This document shows, in pieces, positions 35,324 through 46,219 of a stretch of 64,000 nt of DNA (position 1 is its first letter; the number at the start of each line of letters is the position of its first letter). The stretch is from contig CABFPE010000035.1 in the NCBI GenBank assembly GCA_900660155.1, positions 421,264-485,263 of the forward strand, given 5' to 3'. The notes under the pieces were generated by a model. It had not been told where the DNA came from and did not search any database. It saw only the letters and a list, made by a program, of their open reading frames with translations. The translations under genes were made by a program, and so were the position numbers. This stretch comes from Hofstenia miamia. Lineage: Eukaryota; Xenacoelomorpha; Acoela; Hofsteniidae.

Positions 35324-37085
35324 TTGTTCAAATTTTTCATTAACCTTAAAGATCAGATTATTACTTTTTGCACCGCTTGCACTGACGTAGAGAAAAAGCG
35401 CGTATTTCTTATTTACTCAGTAAAATTCCCATCCCTTGAAGATGAGCTTGCATCTCAAAAGGAAACTCTGAATGAAATGAATACTCAATCCAAGAAATGT
35501 CGAAGCAAAATCAGAAATTTCTTGTAGATTGAAATAAAAAAATGAAATAGTATGTCAAATAAAAATAATATTGAAACTTGAATTTCGGAGGAAATGAATT
35601 CTATAAACAAAAATCACCGCAATATTCCTCTTGGTGTCAGAATTCGTGGAATTCCTGAAGCACCTCCACCTTTAACCCCCAGATATATGTTCAAAATGAA
35701 CATGACATGATCATTAAAATATTTATTCATATGGGTGTTCCAGGCGCGTTATTCAAGAAATTTACCGTTTTTCTACAAATCGAAATCGGACTGTATTTGC
35801 TCACCTTAATTCTTAATGGGATTATCGCCGTGTCATCAGTCGTTCATCAAAGCTTAAATCTTTCTCTTCCACTGTCTTCTTTCTCGTAATCTCTCTCCCT
35901 CCAATCTTCTCATTGAACTAATTAATTCTGGTGTTCCCCACTCTGATCTTAAAATTAGATTCCCTACGCTGTCTCTCCCTTCTCTCTGTTATTTATTCTT
36001 CCAATTATATAATTTCTGATTGATTAATATTTATCATTGGTGATTTTAATATTTCCAATGCTGATTGGAATGCTCTATTTTCCTCTTATCCATATGAATT
36101 ACAAGTCATTGAATTTTTCTCTAATCTCAATCTCTACAGTTTGTGACATTTCCAACTCATACATCCGGTAATACTCTGGATCATGTCTTTTCCAACTTAT
36201 CTGATGTCTCAGTCTTCCTCGTTCTCAACTGATCACAATTTTCTTTTCATTGACATCCCCTCTCTATCGTATATCTTTAGTAGTCAACGTCCCACAAATT
36301 TTTCTTATTCACTAGGTGACTATAACTCTTTCAATCATTTCATCAATTCATCATTATTTCTTGATCCTTTATCTGTTTTCTCTTTTCATGATTTGCTTCA
36401 ATCTATTTACACTCTTATCTCTTTTGGGCGTTTTCTTTTTATTCCACGCAAAAGATGGCTTCGTCAAAATCTACCTTTCTTTTATTCTTCCCATTTCGTT
36501 TATATTCACAACAAACTTAGGTTCATTCAGCGCCGTTCTGTTCATCCTTCAAACAAACCATACTTACAGAAACGTTTCATACCCAAATCATCTGAATTAT
36601 CCGACTCAGTTGAACTTGTTAAAGTTTTTTTCTTCAGTCCTATCCTTTCTCTCAATGCTTCGCACAAACTGATCGAATCAGTTTTTAAAAGTAAATCTCT
36701 TCCCTCTACACTTGAAGTTAATGACCAAGTTGCTCATTCACCCAGAAGCATTTCTAACCTTTTTAACAAATAATTTTCCTCTGTTTTCTCTCCCAATGCC
36801 TTTTCAAATAATTCCCATTATTCGAATTCAGAATCTTTAGACTGATCTGAAATCATTGTTAATACTTTCTCTCCACATACAATTTTTAAAATCCTGTCGT
36901 CTCTGAAGTCTCATTCTATTCCATTTGATCAATTGGCACTGGCACCTTCTCTTATTAAAAACATTGTGTCTTCCCTTGCTGACCCTTTGTACCATCCCTT
37001 TCGTTCTCTACTCCAAAATCTACACTCCCTAAAATATGGAAAACTGCCTTGGTTGTTCCTATTTTCAAAAAGGTAAAAATTTTCC
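35324..37085 (+). pseudogene. CR1/Jockey-like LINE, internally deleted and 3'-truncated
   Basis: The order of motifs is that of a two-ORF non-LTR retrotransposon. At 35324-35524 an ORF1-like coiled coil reads FPSLEDELASQKETLNEMNT. At 35630-35770 there are GVRIRGIPEAP and then MGVPGALFKKFT, as in LINE ORF1 proteins. From about 36025 the endonuclease segment IIGDFNISNADWNALFSSYP appears, followed by SGNTLDHVFSNLSD and STDHNF. The linker runs to 36780. At about 36880-37075 the start of the reverse transcriptase domain gives FKILSSLKSHS, LIKNIVSSLADPLYH and KIWKTALVVPIFKK. Frames change repeatedly and stops intervene. ORF1 and the endonuclease are only some 300 bp apart, so the middle is deleted, and the polymerase stops after its first motifs. 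Confidence 0.8.
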
Positions 37086-37306
37086 CCTGGGAATTGCATT
37101 CATATAGCGGGGAAATACATTATGCTTTCGTCAGTACTCACTAACATGATCATGCTTACGAGCAAAATGTAATTGTTTTAATGACCAATTAAAGTTTTTT
37201 GATAATAAACAACGGCATTTGTATTAAAATTAATCTATAAAAATGAACAATAATGTAATTGCGATAAATAAAATGCATGATAATCTGGTCCCAAATTTCG
37301 GAGGGA

Positions 37307-37603
37307 TTATAAATATATAGCAACAGAAGCCATTTTTGTATCTTTCCAGGAGAAATATATTTCACTATATTTTACATATTTCATAATGTCATTTACATGT
37401 ATTGCAAATAAAATTGGCCCTAGTAATGTGCCTTGGGGCACTCCTCGATCGGTTGCAATATAATCAGATGTCATATTATTATTCATTAATGCACGTTGTT
37501 TTCTGTTTTCTAAACAACCATGACCTTCTATGACGAGTTCTAACGCACGGTACATTCTAGGTTGAGTAGCCAGCAAAAGATTAGTGACATGGGGATAAAT
37601 CAC
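37307..37603 (-). pseudogene. LINE reverse transcriptase fragment, opposite strand
   Basis: A 98-codon frame contains DRGVPQGTLLGPILFAIHVN, the palm-domain motif of CR1/Jockey-type reverse transcriptases, preceded by a SYLxNRKQ-like stretch (ENRKQRAL). The following FADD box is not readable. It lies on the opposite strand to the fragment ending at 37085 and appears to be from a different copy. Confidence 0.75.
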
Positions 37604-37789
37604 AATAAGTCATTGAGAATGAGAACGTTAACGAAACTGTGGACTTCAAAATGCAGGCTATCAAAATGATAGAAGATAGTAGTGATAGATAAAGAGGGAA
37701 GAATGGGAGCAGGGATAGACACAGTAGTACCAAGCACAGGAATGTAGAAAGCAAGGAAAAAGATAAGATAGACGTGTACATTGGCAGAT

Positions 37790-37990
37790 GAAATAGAGAT
37801 GTTTTGGAAGTTAAAGAAGTTTAAGTAGCTCCAGTAGTAGTAAGAGCATTGAGTATGAAACTTATGAAATACTAGAAAGAGTTAGGATTACTAAAGTGGA
37901 AGGGGTGTTAGTACAGAGAGTGGCACTGTTAGGAACAGCTAGAGTTCTGAGGAAGTCTCTCAGACTCCTTGGGAACTGGTGAGTTCCCTG
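37790..37990 (+). pseudogene. LINE-type 3' coding fragment
   Basis: Across two frames the segment reads APVVVRALSMKLMKY, and then VALLGTARVLRKSLRLLGNW. The phrase with VVxALxxx then ALLGTARxLRKxL recurs at the C-terminal end of many invertebrate retroelement polyproteins, to my recollection. There is at least one frame change. This is a relic with no intact neighbour. Confidence 0.45.
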
Positions 37991-38123
37991 GCTGAAAGAT
38001 GCACAAGTGTGAGGCTGTGAGAAGAGTTGGGACGATTTAATGGAATTGTTTCAGTAATTTTTAAATTGCTTCATATTGTTAATTTTAAGATTTCAAAAAA
38101 TCCCTGCGCCCGAATTTAAAAGA

Positions 38124-38161
38124 ATATATATATATATATATATATATATCTATATATATAT
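38124..38161. repeat. (TA)n microsatellite
   Basis: A TA run of about 38 bp with one interruption. Confidence 0.9.
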
Positions 38162-38433
38162 CAGTTGCTAAAGCAATTTTGAACGAGAGTGTAAAAAAAA
38201 CATCTGTATAAAATCCTACTATTGCATAAAAAATAAATTAACAAACAGCACTGAATATTTCATCTGCCGATTGCATTAGAAGATGCCCGAATCACGACAA
38301 GCATAAAGAATCAATAAACATGTATATTTTAAAATATAATTTATTCTACAATGTACACAAAATGATGAAAACGGAAATCATATCCAGTTAAGTATTTTTT
38401 AATAATATTTCTTAATTTCATATTTATGTTAAT

Positions 38434-38434
38434 N

Positions 38435-38466
<32 letters not shown>
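38434..38466. repeat. (TA)n microsatellite with N
   Basis: This TA run is preceded by one undetermined base at 38434, which is probably an assembly or polymorphism mark. Confidence 0.9.
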
Positions 38467-38467
<1 letters not shown>

Positions 38468-39559
38468 TAAGTATATCATTGCTTAAAACTTAGAACATTA
38501 GTTATTGTTGCAAAATGTAGGAAATATTTTGTGAAACATTTGCTGACAATGGCTTTGTAAACGAAATATATTTTATAATGTTAAAATATATCAGTCTTTC
38601 TAAAATGAATCGAATCTAGTATATTGCAGTTATGATTGATTAGTGTGTATAGTCAAGATATAGTTGATTGGGAGACAATCTCGGAAGAGGGCCTACACAG
38701 GCCTCCATACATGAAGGGAGGAGATTCTATACATTCAAAATTATTATTTTAAAATAATATTATTCATAATCTTATGTGAGACACAATTAATAAGTAACGA
38801 ATTTTATTTACTATCACACAATTCTAAGCTATGTTTGTTTATATGAATGCCCTCTGCATCATCAATTCAGATCACTTCTTCGAATGATGTGCAGGCATCT
38901 CTGCAATCAATAATGTATATTCCAATACGTGAAATTCTGATTCCATTTTTAGTAAAGCTCAATCAGCTTGAAGTTACAACTTAATTGACACAGCAAAAGC
39001 TTGTGAAAATCTATCTCATACATATTTCAATAAAATCAGTAAATATTCAACTAGGATAGATCAGTGCTACGTTTCCAATTACTATAGCATAGAAGCCTCT
39101 AAAGTTATTACTAATTAACAAAACTTTCGTTCAAAAGAGTTCATGGGCCAGGTATATGGCAAATGCGATCTAGCTCCATGCAAAAGTCCAAGAAGAAACT
39201 TGAGGAAATAATAATTGCATCACTGGAAAGAGCTATGGAAAAAACATCCAAATGAAATGGCAATTAATGAAAGTAAGAATAAGGCAGGAACTAAGTAGGA
39301 AAGAAAAGGAAATTATGAGACGTAGATATCATAAAATAAGAACTTTAGAAGATCAATTATAATACATAAACGAAAAAATGATAAACCATGAGAAGATTAG
39401 AGGAGGAAGGGAAGATCAATAAAATCATGCATGAGAAATCCCAGAATGAGCTAGATTATATCAATAATATAGAATATGAAATTAATGAAGTATGAAAGAG
39501 ATGAAGAATTCTATTAGGACATCAATGAAGAAGTCAAATATAAAAAGTTAAAACAAATG

Positions 39560-41451
39560 AAGGCATTTCTGAAAACATTAATGACATAATCAAGTACTTT
39601 CAGATTTTTGCAAAGAGCTGTACAGGGAGAGAGATGCCGACGACAATCTATCGAACCTCAAAATTCCAAGCATTAAGGAGGCAGATATAGCATGAATATA
39701 ACACTATTTTAGCATTTCAGAGATATACTAAGCAATTGAAAATCCAAAGAACTGTCCAGGCTTCAAATCTATCTTAGCCACTTATTTTATAATCCTAATA
39801 GACTATGCTAATTCAGAGAATGATCTCTCCAAGTATTTTAAATGGTGCTATAAAATTATAGCCAAAAAAGCACACCACTAGAGGCAACATGGCGCCCCTT
39901 AACTTTATTAATCACGGATTTGAAAATCATATTACATCTGCTCTGTGCTTGTCTTTTACCACTCTCTTCTAAATACCTAGAAGAAATTGTCTAAATACAT
40001 CCACAATTCAATGTACGTGATATATATATATAGGGCAAACACCACCGCTTTAGGTGTGATAAATATTGATTACAATAAAGCGTACGACTCCATCAACCAT
40101 AAATATTTATTTTACTAGAATGGAACTTCCTCTAACAATCATTACTCTGATTAAAATTTTATATAATTGTAATAAACCCTATTTATTAATTAATTGCTTT
40201 ATTTCACCAAGAATTATCATCGAAAGAGGAGTTAGGTAAGGGTGTCCCCTTTAACGTTTCCTCTTCAAAATAGCTATTGAACCTTTTCTAAAATCCATAC
40301 TTTTAAATAAATGCATTATGGGCTTCATATATGAAGTAGTGGAAGTTAAATACCTTGCATTCGCTGATGATATTACATTTCTGGCAGCCAACAATTGAAG
40401 CCTTCAAAATATTCTGTACTTGTTAGAAAAATTCAACTGTGTAAGCGGTCTGACCATCAACCCACAGAAATCTATATTTTCTGGTTTGAATGGGGCGAGA
40501 ACATGGGAGTGTGGTTGTACGGTTAACCATGAATATATTAATTTACTTGGTGTAAAACTAAATATCACAGCTTGAAATGAAGCAGATATGCATAATTTTT
40601 TAGAGTAAAATAAACAATTGTTAAATTTTATAGCAAACCGAAAGATCTCAGTTTATGGTAAGGCCAAGGCAATTCATGTTCAGCTCCTGACAAATTTTTT
40701 TTATCGGCTACAATATCTCTCACAAGTTCCTCAAAATAATGTCATTCAGCAAATAAAAACAAAGCAGTCTGGAATAATAAGAGCTATCTACGTCCATTTA
40801 GCCTTTTATACTGTAAATACAATAAAGGAGGAATACAATTAGTGAACATTTACTGCTTGCCGACATGTTACAATATAAAAATTATATTTATCATATTGGA
40901 CGCGGAATAGAACCCTGTCAGTTACCTATATGATGCGATTATTAGAAAGATATGCAAAAAAGAGGCCTGTATTACTTACTGTGTCATGTTACTGCACCAA
41001 CAACACTAAATCTTTGCGTCCGCATTTAAATGATGTACTAAACATAACCAAGAGGTTAAAATTACAATGTAATTCTCTTAATCATGGAACGGTCAATAGA
41101 AAACCTGCCAGAAAATGTCTAGGGAATTTTATCATAAGGAAAACGAACAGACTTCTTTCTCTGAAGAGCAAGATGAAATGTAAAGTTTTCTCCGATTTCA
41201 TGCTCTCAAATGAACAGCAAGCATTAGGCACATTGAAAAAAGCAGCTGCTTATTGGGAAACCAACATTAATGAAATCCAGGGTATTCTAAAGCGAATATC
41301 AATGTCAAAGATAAGATCATACTATTTTTCTAAATTATTCGACAGTCCAGTATATGCAGGTTATGCAAAGCGGTCAATGAAAATCCTAAGCAGCTTCTAT
41401 TTCAGTGCAATAAGCGAATATGTGATAAGCCCGATGATTTTTTATGCCTGA
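39560..41451 (+). pseudogene. L1/Tx1-like LINE polymerase and C-terminal region, decayed
   Basis: Reading across frames from about 39600: FCKELYRERDADDN-like linker; at about 40050 the first palm motif GVINIDYNKAYDSINHKYLF; at about 40225 RGVR-GCPL with a stop in place of the glutamine; FKIAIEPFLKSI; at 40351-40385 the catalytic LAFADDITFLAANN; and then SGLTINPQKS and INLLGVKLN. The GVRxGCPL form, rather than GVPQGT, points to the L1/Tx1 side. The tail continues through 40618-40842 (NRKISVYGKAKAIHVQLLTN) and the 173-codon frame 40930-41451, which lacks a known motif and is probably the element's C-terminus. Many stops are present. Confidence 0.75.
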
Positions 41452-43207
41452 GGGATAAAAGTACATCAAACGGTTCTAATGATATCACTAATAATTATAT
41501 TGTAAAATAAATTGCACTCCCTAAAGATTTTTAGTCATGCATTAGTTTGTTATGTAAATATTAACTTTCTAACCGGAAACCTTTTTAGTGATCCACGTGT
41601 CCAAGTCTTAATTGACTCTTTTAGTCTGTAAGTATTTGTGTTTCTTGTGTTTCATTAGCCTAGTTCTGCGTGTCTTTTGTTGTTAACAGTTTTCTTTTTA
41701 GCCTGTTCATGTTTTATTTATATTCTACCATTGTTGAATGTTGTCAAAGTTGTAAACATGCAAATAGTTTTCATGTAGAGGCATGTTTTTGTTTTATTAG
41801 TACTATGATGAAATAAACTGCTTGCTAAAATGATGTAAATAGTGTAAATAGCAAATAGCAAGGAAAATGGAACAGTTCATATTCTGAGTACACCTCTTTG
41901 TATACAAAAATGATGCTATTTTCATACATCTTAAAGCACTCGAAAATACAAAAAGTCACAAAATTTCTCGAATTTAAACTGGCAAAATTGCAAAAATCCA
42001 ATGATCGAATTTCTTAATTAAAATAAAATACGACTTTACATGCACAGAAGCATTCCCTATTAAATTAAAATGCAATGTTCTAGCTATGTATTGTTTCTGA
42101 CGCTTGAAAATTGTGATTGCATAAAAAACTAAGATATATGTAAATTCTTACTCTACATGACACATAGAATATGCATGTATTATTATCAAATCAGAAATTA
42201 TGTCTACCTTTTAAAGTTAAGAAAAACCAAAAAACGGCATTTGAAAAATATCATGTTGCAAAATTACTGCAAAATACAGCAGCAAAAAATGTGAATTGCT
42301 AAAGCTGGGCAGCTACAGTGGCGTGTGATGCATATGCAATGCAATATGAGTATTGAAAACCAATATGCATAGGTAGTAGTTAAGAGGCAAATACTTAGAA
42401 CAAGACTTTTACCCATGAGAGTAGAGTCACGCAATACGTCTACCAATAAATAGCTTTGGTGTACGTTATAAAACAGAATGTGTGTGCATCTATATGCTAC
42501 GAAAATTTATAAAATGCGTGGAAATTTTAAAAAATTTGCAAAAAATCAATTATTTCGAAAAAAAATTGCAAAAATTCAATAGTCTCCAAATCTTATCCCA
42601 AATCTGAACTATACTATGACTGTTTAAATTAAATCAATTCATTTCTGTCTTTCTGAAAAGTTTTTCGATTAAGAAAGGCAGCACTTACTATGAAAACAAT
42701 AGGTTTTGGCATTTTATGCAGTCAATGGCTACAACGTTTCTTGTCCCACAAATCACCACAGGAATTCACACAAGCCAAAATTTCACCCCACTCCCACTCA
42801 AGCCTGCGAAGCACTAAATTGTTCAAATATTAGCATTTACCTTAAAACATTTGAATGTCATCATCTGAGCATGAATTCCTAGAGTTACAACAATTCATGA
42901 AAAAACACGAATTAAACAGAGATAATATTTATCTGGGAAGCATTTAATGATCTGAGCAAATGCTGTAGATTAATGCGGACTAGTACATTATCAATATTAG
43001 CGATAGCAATAGTTTGAAGAGAGATGCGGTTCAAATCAACAATTTTTTTGTAAAAATTGCATGATACTGTAGATTTGAGCGGGGACTTTGATTTTCATTA
43101 ATCGCCTCTATTAATCTTTAATTCCTATTTTTACGATCTAAGCAAAAGCAGGATTGAAAAGGACAAATGTTTGATAAACCATTGTTGCAGATATATATAT
43201 ATATATA
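41452..43207. other. No gene seen
   Basis: This is AT-rich DNA that may include the 3' UTR of the preceding LINE (to about 41820). It ends in the (TA)n tract that holds the mariner insertion. A short - strand frame at 42264-42446 is not supported by any motif. Confidence 0.35.
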
Positions 43208-44504
43208 CAGGGTGTGTCAAAAGTAGCTTGACTTTCCAAATTACAATAACTTTTTAATTATATGAAACCAAACAATAATATGTGTAAATAAACAAACTCT
43301 AATAAGGGGAATTACAGATATATTGAAGCAAATGTTCAAATAGACCTCCATTCTGCTCAATAGTAAGTTCACATCTTGGTATCATATTCTGGACAGCTCG
43401 ATGTAATTCATCAATGCTAAGTGAATCAATTTCTTGTATGTTCCTCCATTTAAATCATCCAGGTTGTTTGGAATGTATGTATGATATACCCGTGACTTTA
43501 GAGTAGACCACAAATAAAAGTCAAGCGGACTCAGGTCAGGTGATCTAGGAGGCCATGCATGACCAAAACCTCTGCCAATAACACGCTCAGCTGGTAACTC
43601 AGTGCTGATGAAATCCCTGACTTGTTTGGAACAGTGTGGTGGCTCATCGTCATGCTGAAAAATAACAGACTGCATTTTTTGTTTCTGTCTTAGTTGTGGA
43701 AACATACTGTGTAATTATCCTGATTTACTGTACCCGGAAAGAAATATGGCTTTAGCACATAATTTGCACTAAATGCAATCCATACACATAATTTTTCAGG
43801 GTGCAAGCTTTCTTTTATTACTTGCCGAGGGGTGTGAGACGCCCATATGGTACAATTATGACGTTTGACCATTCTATCTATAGAAAAATAGGCCTCATCT
43901 GACCAAAGCACATTATTGAGGAAATTAGAATTAGCTAAAATCCATTGTGCAAATTCGAGACGATGATGATTGTCTGATTCAGTGATAGTTTGATGCAAGG
44001 CAATTTTGTATATCCACATACCACATGTTTTAAGAATTCGACAAACACTTTTCTTTGGAATTGTAGTAACTGCAGCAATAAAAGCAGAACTTGCATGGCT
44101 ATGCACATTTGTTTCTTGCAGAGTTTTCGGCGCACTCATTAACATTGGTTTCCAGTCTTCTTGGAGCAATGGTCCCCTGATTTAGCAAAATTGTGCAAGG
44201 ATTTTGTCTTTTCAAATTTTCTTATCATGTTAGTGACTGCTGTAATAGAAAAATGTCTTTGTGAACGTGGTGTGCTGTTTTGTATGCACGTAATGCTGCT
44301 GTCTCCATTTTTGTAGTAGTTTTAATATTTCCAGTCGAGTGTCTAAATCCATATCTAAAGTTAAAAAGTACTGGAAAAATAACAAAATGGTTATGCATAA
44401 CATAAATTCCCTTTACATAGTTATAAAATGACGAAATATTTCATCATCTTTTCTGTGATTGGTTGAATTNAGTTTAAAAGTCAAGTTACTTTTGACACAC
44501 CCTG
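43208..44504 (-). mobile_element. Full-length mariner-type transposon in a TA microsatellite
   Basis: The ends are inverted repeats of about 33 bp beginning CAGGGTGTGTCAAAAGTA, with one mismatch in the next bases. TA dinucleotides flank both ends, as the Tc1/mariner superfamily requires, and the surrounding DNA is itself (TA)n. Length is 1297 bp, normal for the group. The transposase lies on the - strand and is frame-broken. One N at 44470 falls just inside the right end. Confidence 0.95.
43382..44352 (-). pseudogene. Mariner transposase, frameshifted
   Basis: A likely start is ATG at 44352-44350, giving DLDTRLEILKLLQKW, the N-terminal helix-turn-helix region. This is in a different frame from the main block, and stops occur near 44200-44300. 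The catalytic block follows (44169-43690): LWSDEAYF holds the first aspartate and ESLHPEKLCVWIAFSA comes next. A frameshift at 43690-43705 leads to QHDDEPPHCSKQVRDF with the second aspartate, then WPPRSPDLSPLDFYLW with the third. By count 37 residues separate the second aspartate from that of SPDL, a DD37D-like spacing. The QHDDEPPH form differs from the usual QQDGAPPH, suggesting decay. The product is not functional as read. Confidence 0.9.
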
Positions 44505-44506
44505 TA

Positions 44507-44959
44507 TATATATATATATATATGTATAGCCAAATTTGTGAACATTGGTAATGTGATTTATCTGATTTACAATATGCTTTGCTTGGAAAGCAAATATCAA
44601 GGGGAGCTGCAAAGATGTCTCAATATTTTAAGGATTTTAATATATACCTATTCAAGAGAAAATCGTTCATTTGCCGTTTGGACATCTAATTCTCCAATAT
44701 TTTATCATTCGATAATGTTTTAGCTTTCTAAAGAGCCTGTTAAAATGTATTTTCATACAGAGTAATGCATGGCAAACAAAAAAAAATATGATATTTTTTA
44801 AAATTTACGACTTTGAAAAAATATCAGACGAAAAAGTGATAAATTTGTGGCAAAAATATTTTGCCTATATATTCGAAATGCATTAATGCACTTGATTTTT
44901 ATAACAAATTCATATTATTATATTACATTACAGAAAGTTAAATACAAAGATCACGACAT
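44507..44959. other. Short gap between mariner and transporter gene
   Basis: It holds the remaining (TA)n tract and AT-rich sequence. A 61-codon + strand frame at 44538 is not supported by any motif. Confidence 0.4.
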
Positions 44960-46219
44960 TTATGTAGTTTTTGAATAATACAGTTTTTTGTAGTAGTCTT
45001 GTTTTTTCATGACAAGAAGTGTTATTAATGCAAATACTGTTGAAATTCCAAATAGTACCCACCATGTTGTTTGTATTGTAAGCAATTCTGGAAGAATCCC
45101 TCCAAATATCGAAGCTCCAATTCCTCTGGAAGAAGTGCGAATGCACGAAATTAAAATAGATGCCATCAGCTTAGGATTTTGGCACTCATGTCTTTCAGCT
45201 TCTTTGACGAAATATAGTAGTGACACACTGGATATAGTTCCAGAAAAAACTGATTGCCAACAATAATCAATAATAAATATAATCAATGACTTAATAAAGA
45301 TAAATCCTGGTTGAGTAAATGGAAATAAAGCAGTGGATATTACCATAGGAATGGAGGCAAATCCATTGTCAGAAATTGATCCTATTACAGGTGCCAAAAA
45401 AGTGAAAGTGATACCATACGCTCCAAATAAATAAGCGTTGTTTGATTCGTCCAGCATAAATGTCTCCTTTATGTAAATTGAAAGGTTAGCATTATTCATG
45501 CCACTGACGACTCCCACAGTGAGCAGAGGAAGAGTCATTGCAATAACCGTTGGCTTACAAACAAACCCATAAAATTCCAATCGGCTTGTGCTTTTTTTCG
45601 TATCAATTTCGTCAGAATCAGGACAGTAATGAGGTGTCATAATCGCTGCCAATAGAATGAGGACTACTTGAAAAAGTCCTAGAAAGAGAAAGGGTAGAAA
45701 ATGCCCTCCAACTATATATAGAAGATTGCCTACTACAGGACCTATGAAAAATGAAGAATACAAGAAACCATGCATTGCAGAAACTATCATTCCAGACCTA
45801 TCTGGGTAAATCTGTGTAAGCACAGGTATAGCAGCAACAGAAAACAGAGATATCGCCATGCCACTTAAAGTTCTATCAATAATACACATTACAATAAACA
45901 ATGATTTGTTTGCTATTTCAAAATTGAAACTAAATAACACAAAAGATATACCTAGGACGAGGCCTGAAATGTTATATGCAAAATTAAGATGTTTTGTTTT
46001 GATAACTAAAGGCCAAAATAAACTAAATACAAGCGCAGAGTAATATGAACTACTAACAATTAAGCCTATCCATGATTCAGAAATGTTTCGTTCTCTTGCT
46101 GCTAAAGGAAATATTGATGCCATTGTAATCGTGAAGGTTACCTCTGATGCATAAAGTATTACACCAAAACAAACTGCAAAAAACTTAAAGCCTACCATCC
46201 TGGGGAAGGGTTTTATCAA
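44960..46219 (-). CDS. Major facilitator transporter, SLC18B1 (vesicular polyamine transporter)-like
   Basis: The 419-residue protein shows about twelve hydrophobic segments, in two groups of six split by a polar loop near residues 196-212 (CPDSDEIDTKKSTSRLEF). The middle of the first half reads DRTLSGMAISLFSVAAIPVL, then IYPDRSGMIVSAMHGF and FIGPVVGNLLYIVGG. This is the arrangement of the SLC18B1 branch, where helices 4-5 carry FxxERRG-like and GxxxGPxxGGxLY motifs. In vertebrates SLC18B1 exchanges protons for polyamines at vesicle membranes; transfer of that function here is inference. The second half repeats the fold (TLPLLTVGVVSGMNNANLSI). It is a single intact exon of normal family length, slightly short at both termini. 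Invertebrates often hold expanded sets of such transporters. No linked gene is visible. Confidence 0.8.
   Translation of the reverse strand: MIKPFPRMVGFKFFAVCFGVILYASEVTFTITMASIFPLAARERNISESWIGLIVSSSYYSALVFSLFWPLVIKTKHLNFAYNISGLVLGISFVLFSFNFEIANKSLFIVMCIIDRTLSGMAISLFSVAAIPVLTQIYPDRSGMIVSAMHGFLYSSFFIGPVVGNLLYIVGGHFLPFLFLGLFQVVLILLAAIMTPHYCPDSDEIDTKKSTSRLEFYGFVCKPTVIAMTLPLLTVGVVSGMNNANLSIYIKETFMLDESNNAYLFGAYGITFTFLAPVIGSISDNGFASIPMVISTALFPFTQPGFIFIKSLIIFIIDYCWQSVFSGTISSVSLLYFVKEAERHECQNPKLMASILISCIRTSSRGIGASIFGGILPELLTIQTTWWVLFGISTVFALITLLVMKKQDYYKKLYYSKTT

Noticed and set aside
36316..36672. Hydrophobic 118-codon + strand frame that looks like a membrane protein
   Set aside because: It is the alternate frame of the LINE endonuclease-linker region; T-rich DNA makes it look membrane-like.
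37581..37781. Leucine-rich 66-codon minus-strand frame
   Set aside because: Antisense of a purine-rich stretch next to LINE fragments; composition artefact.
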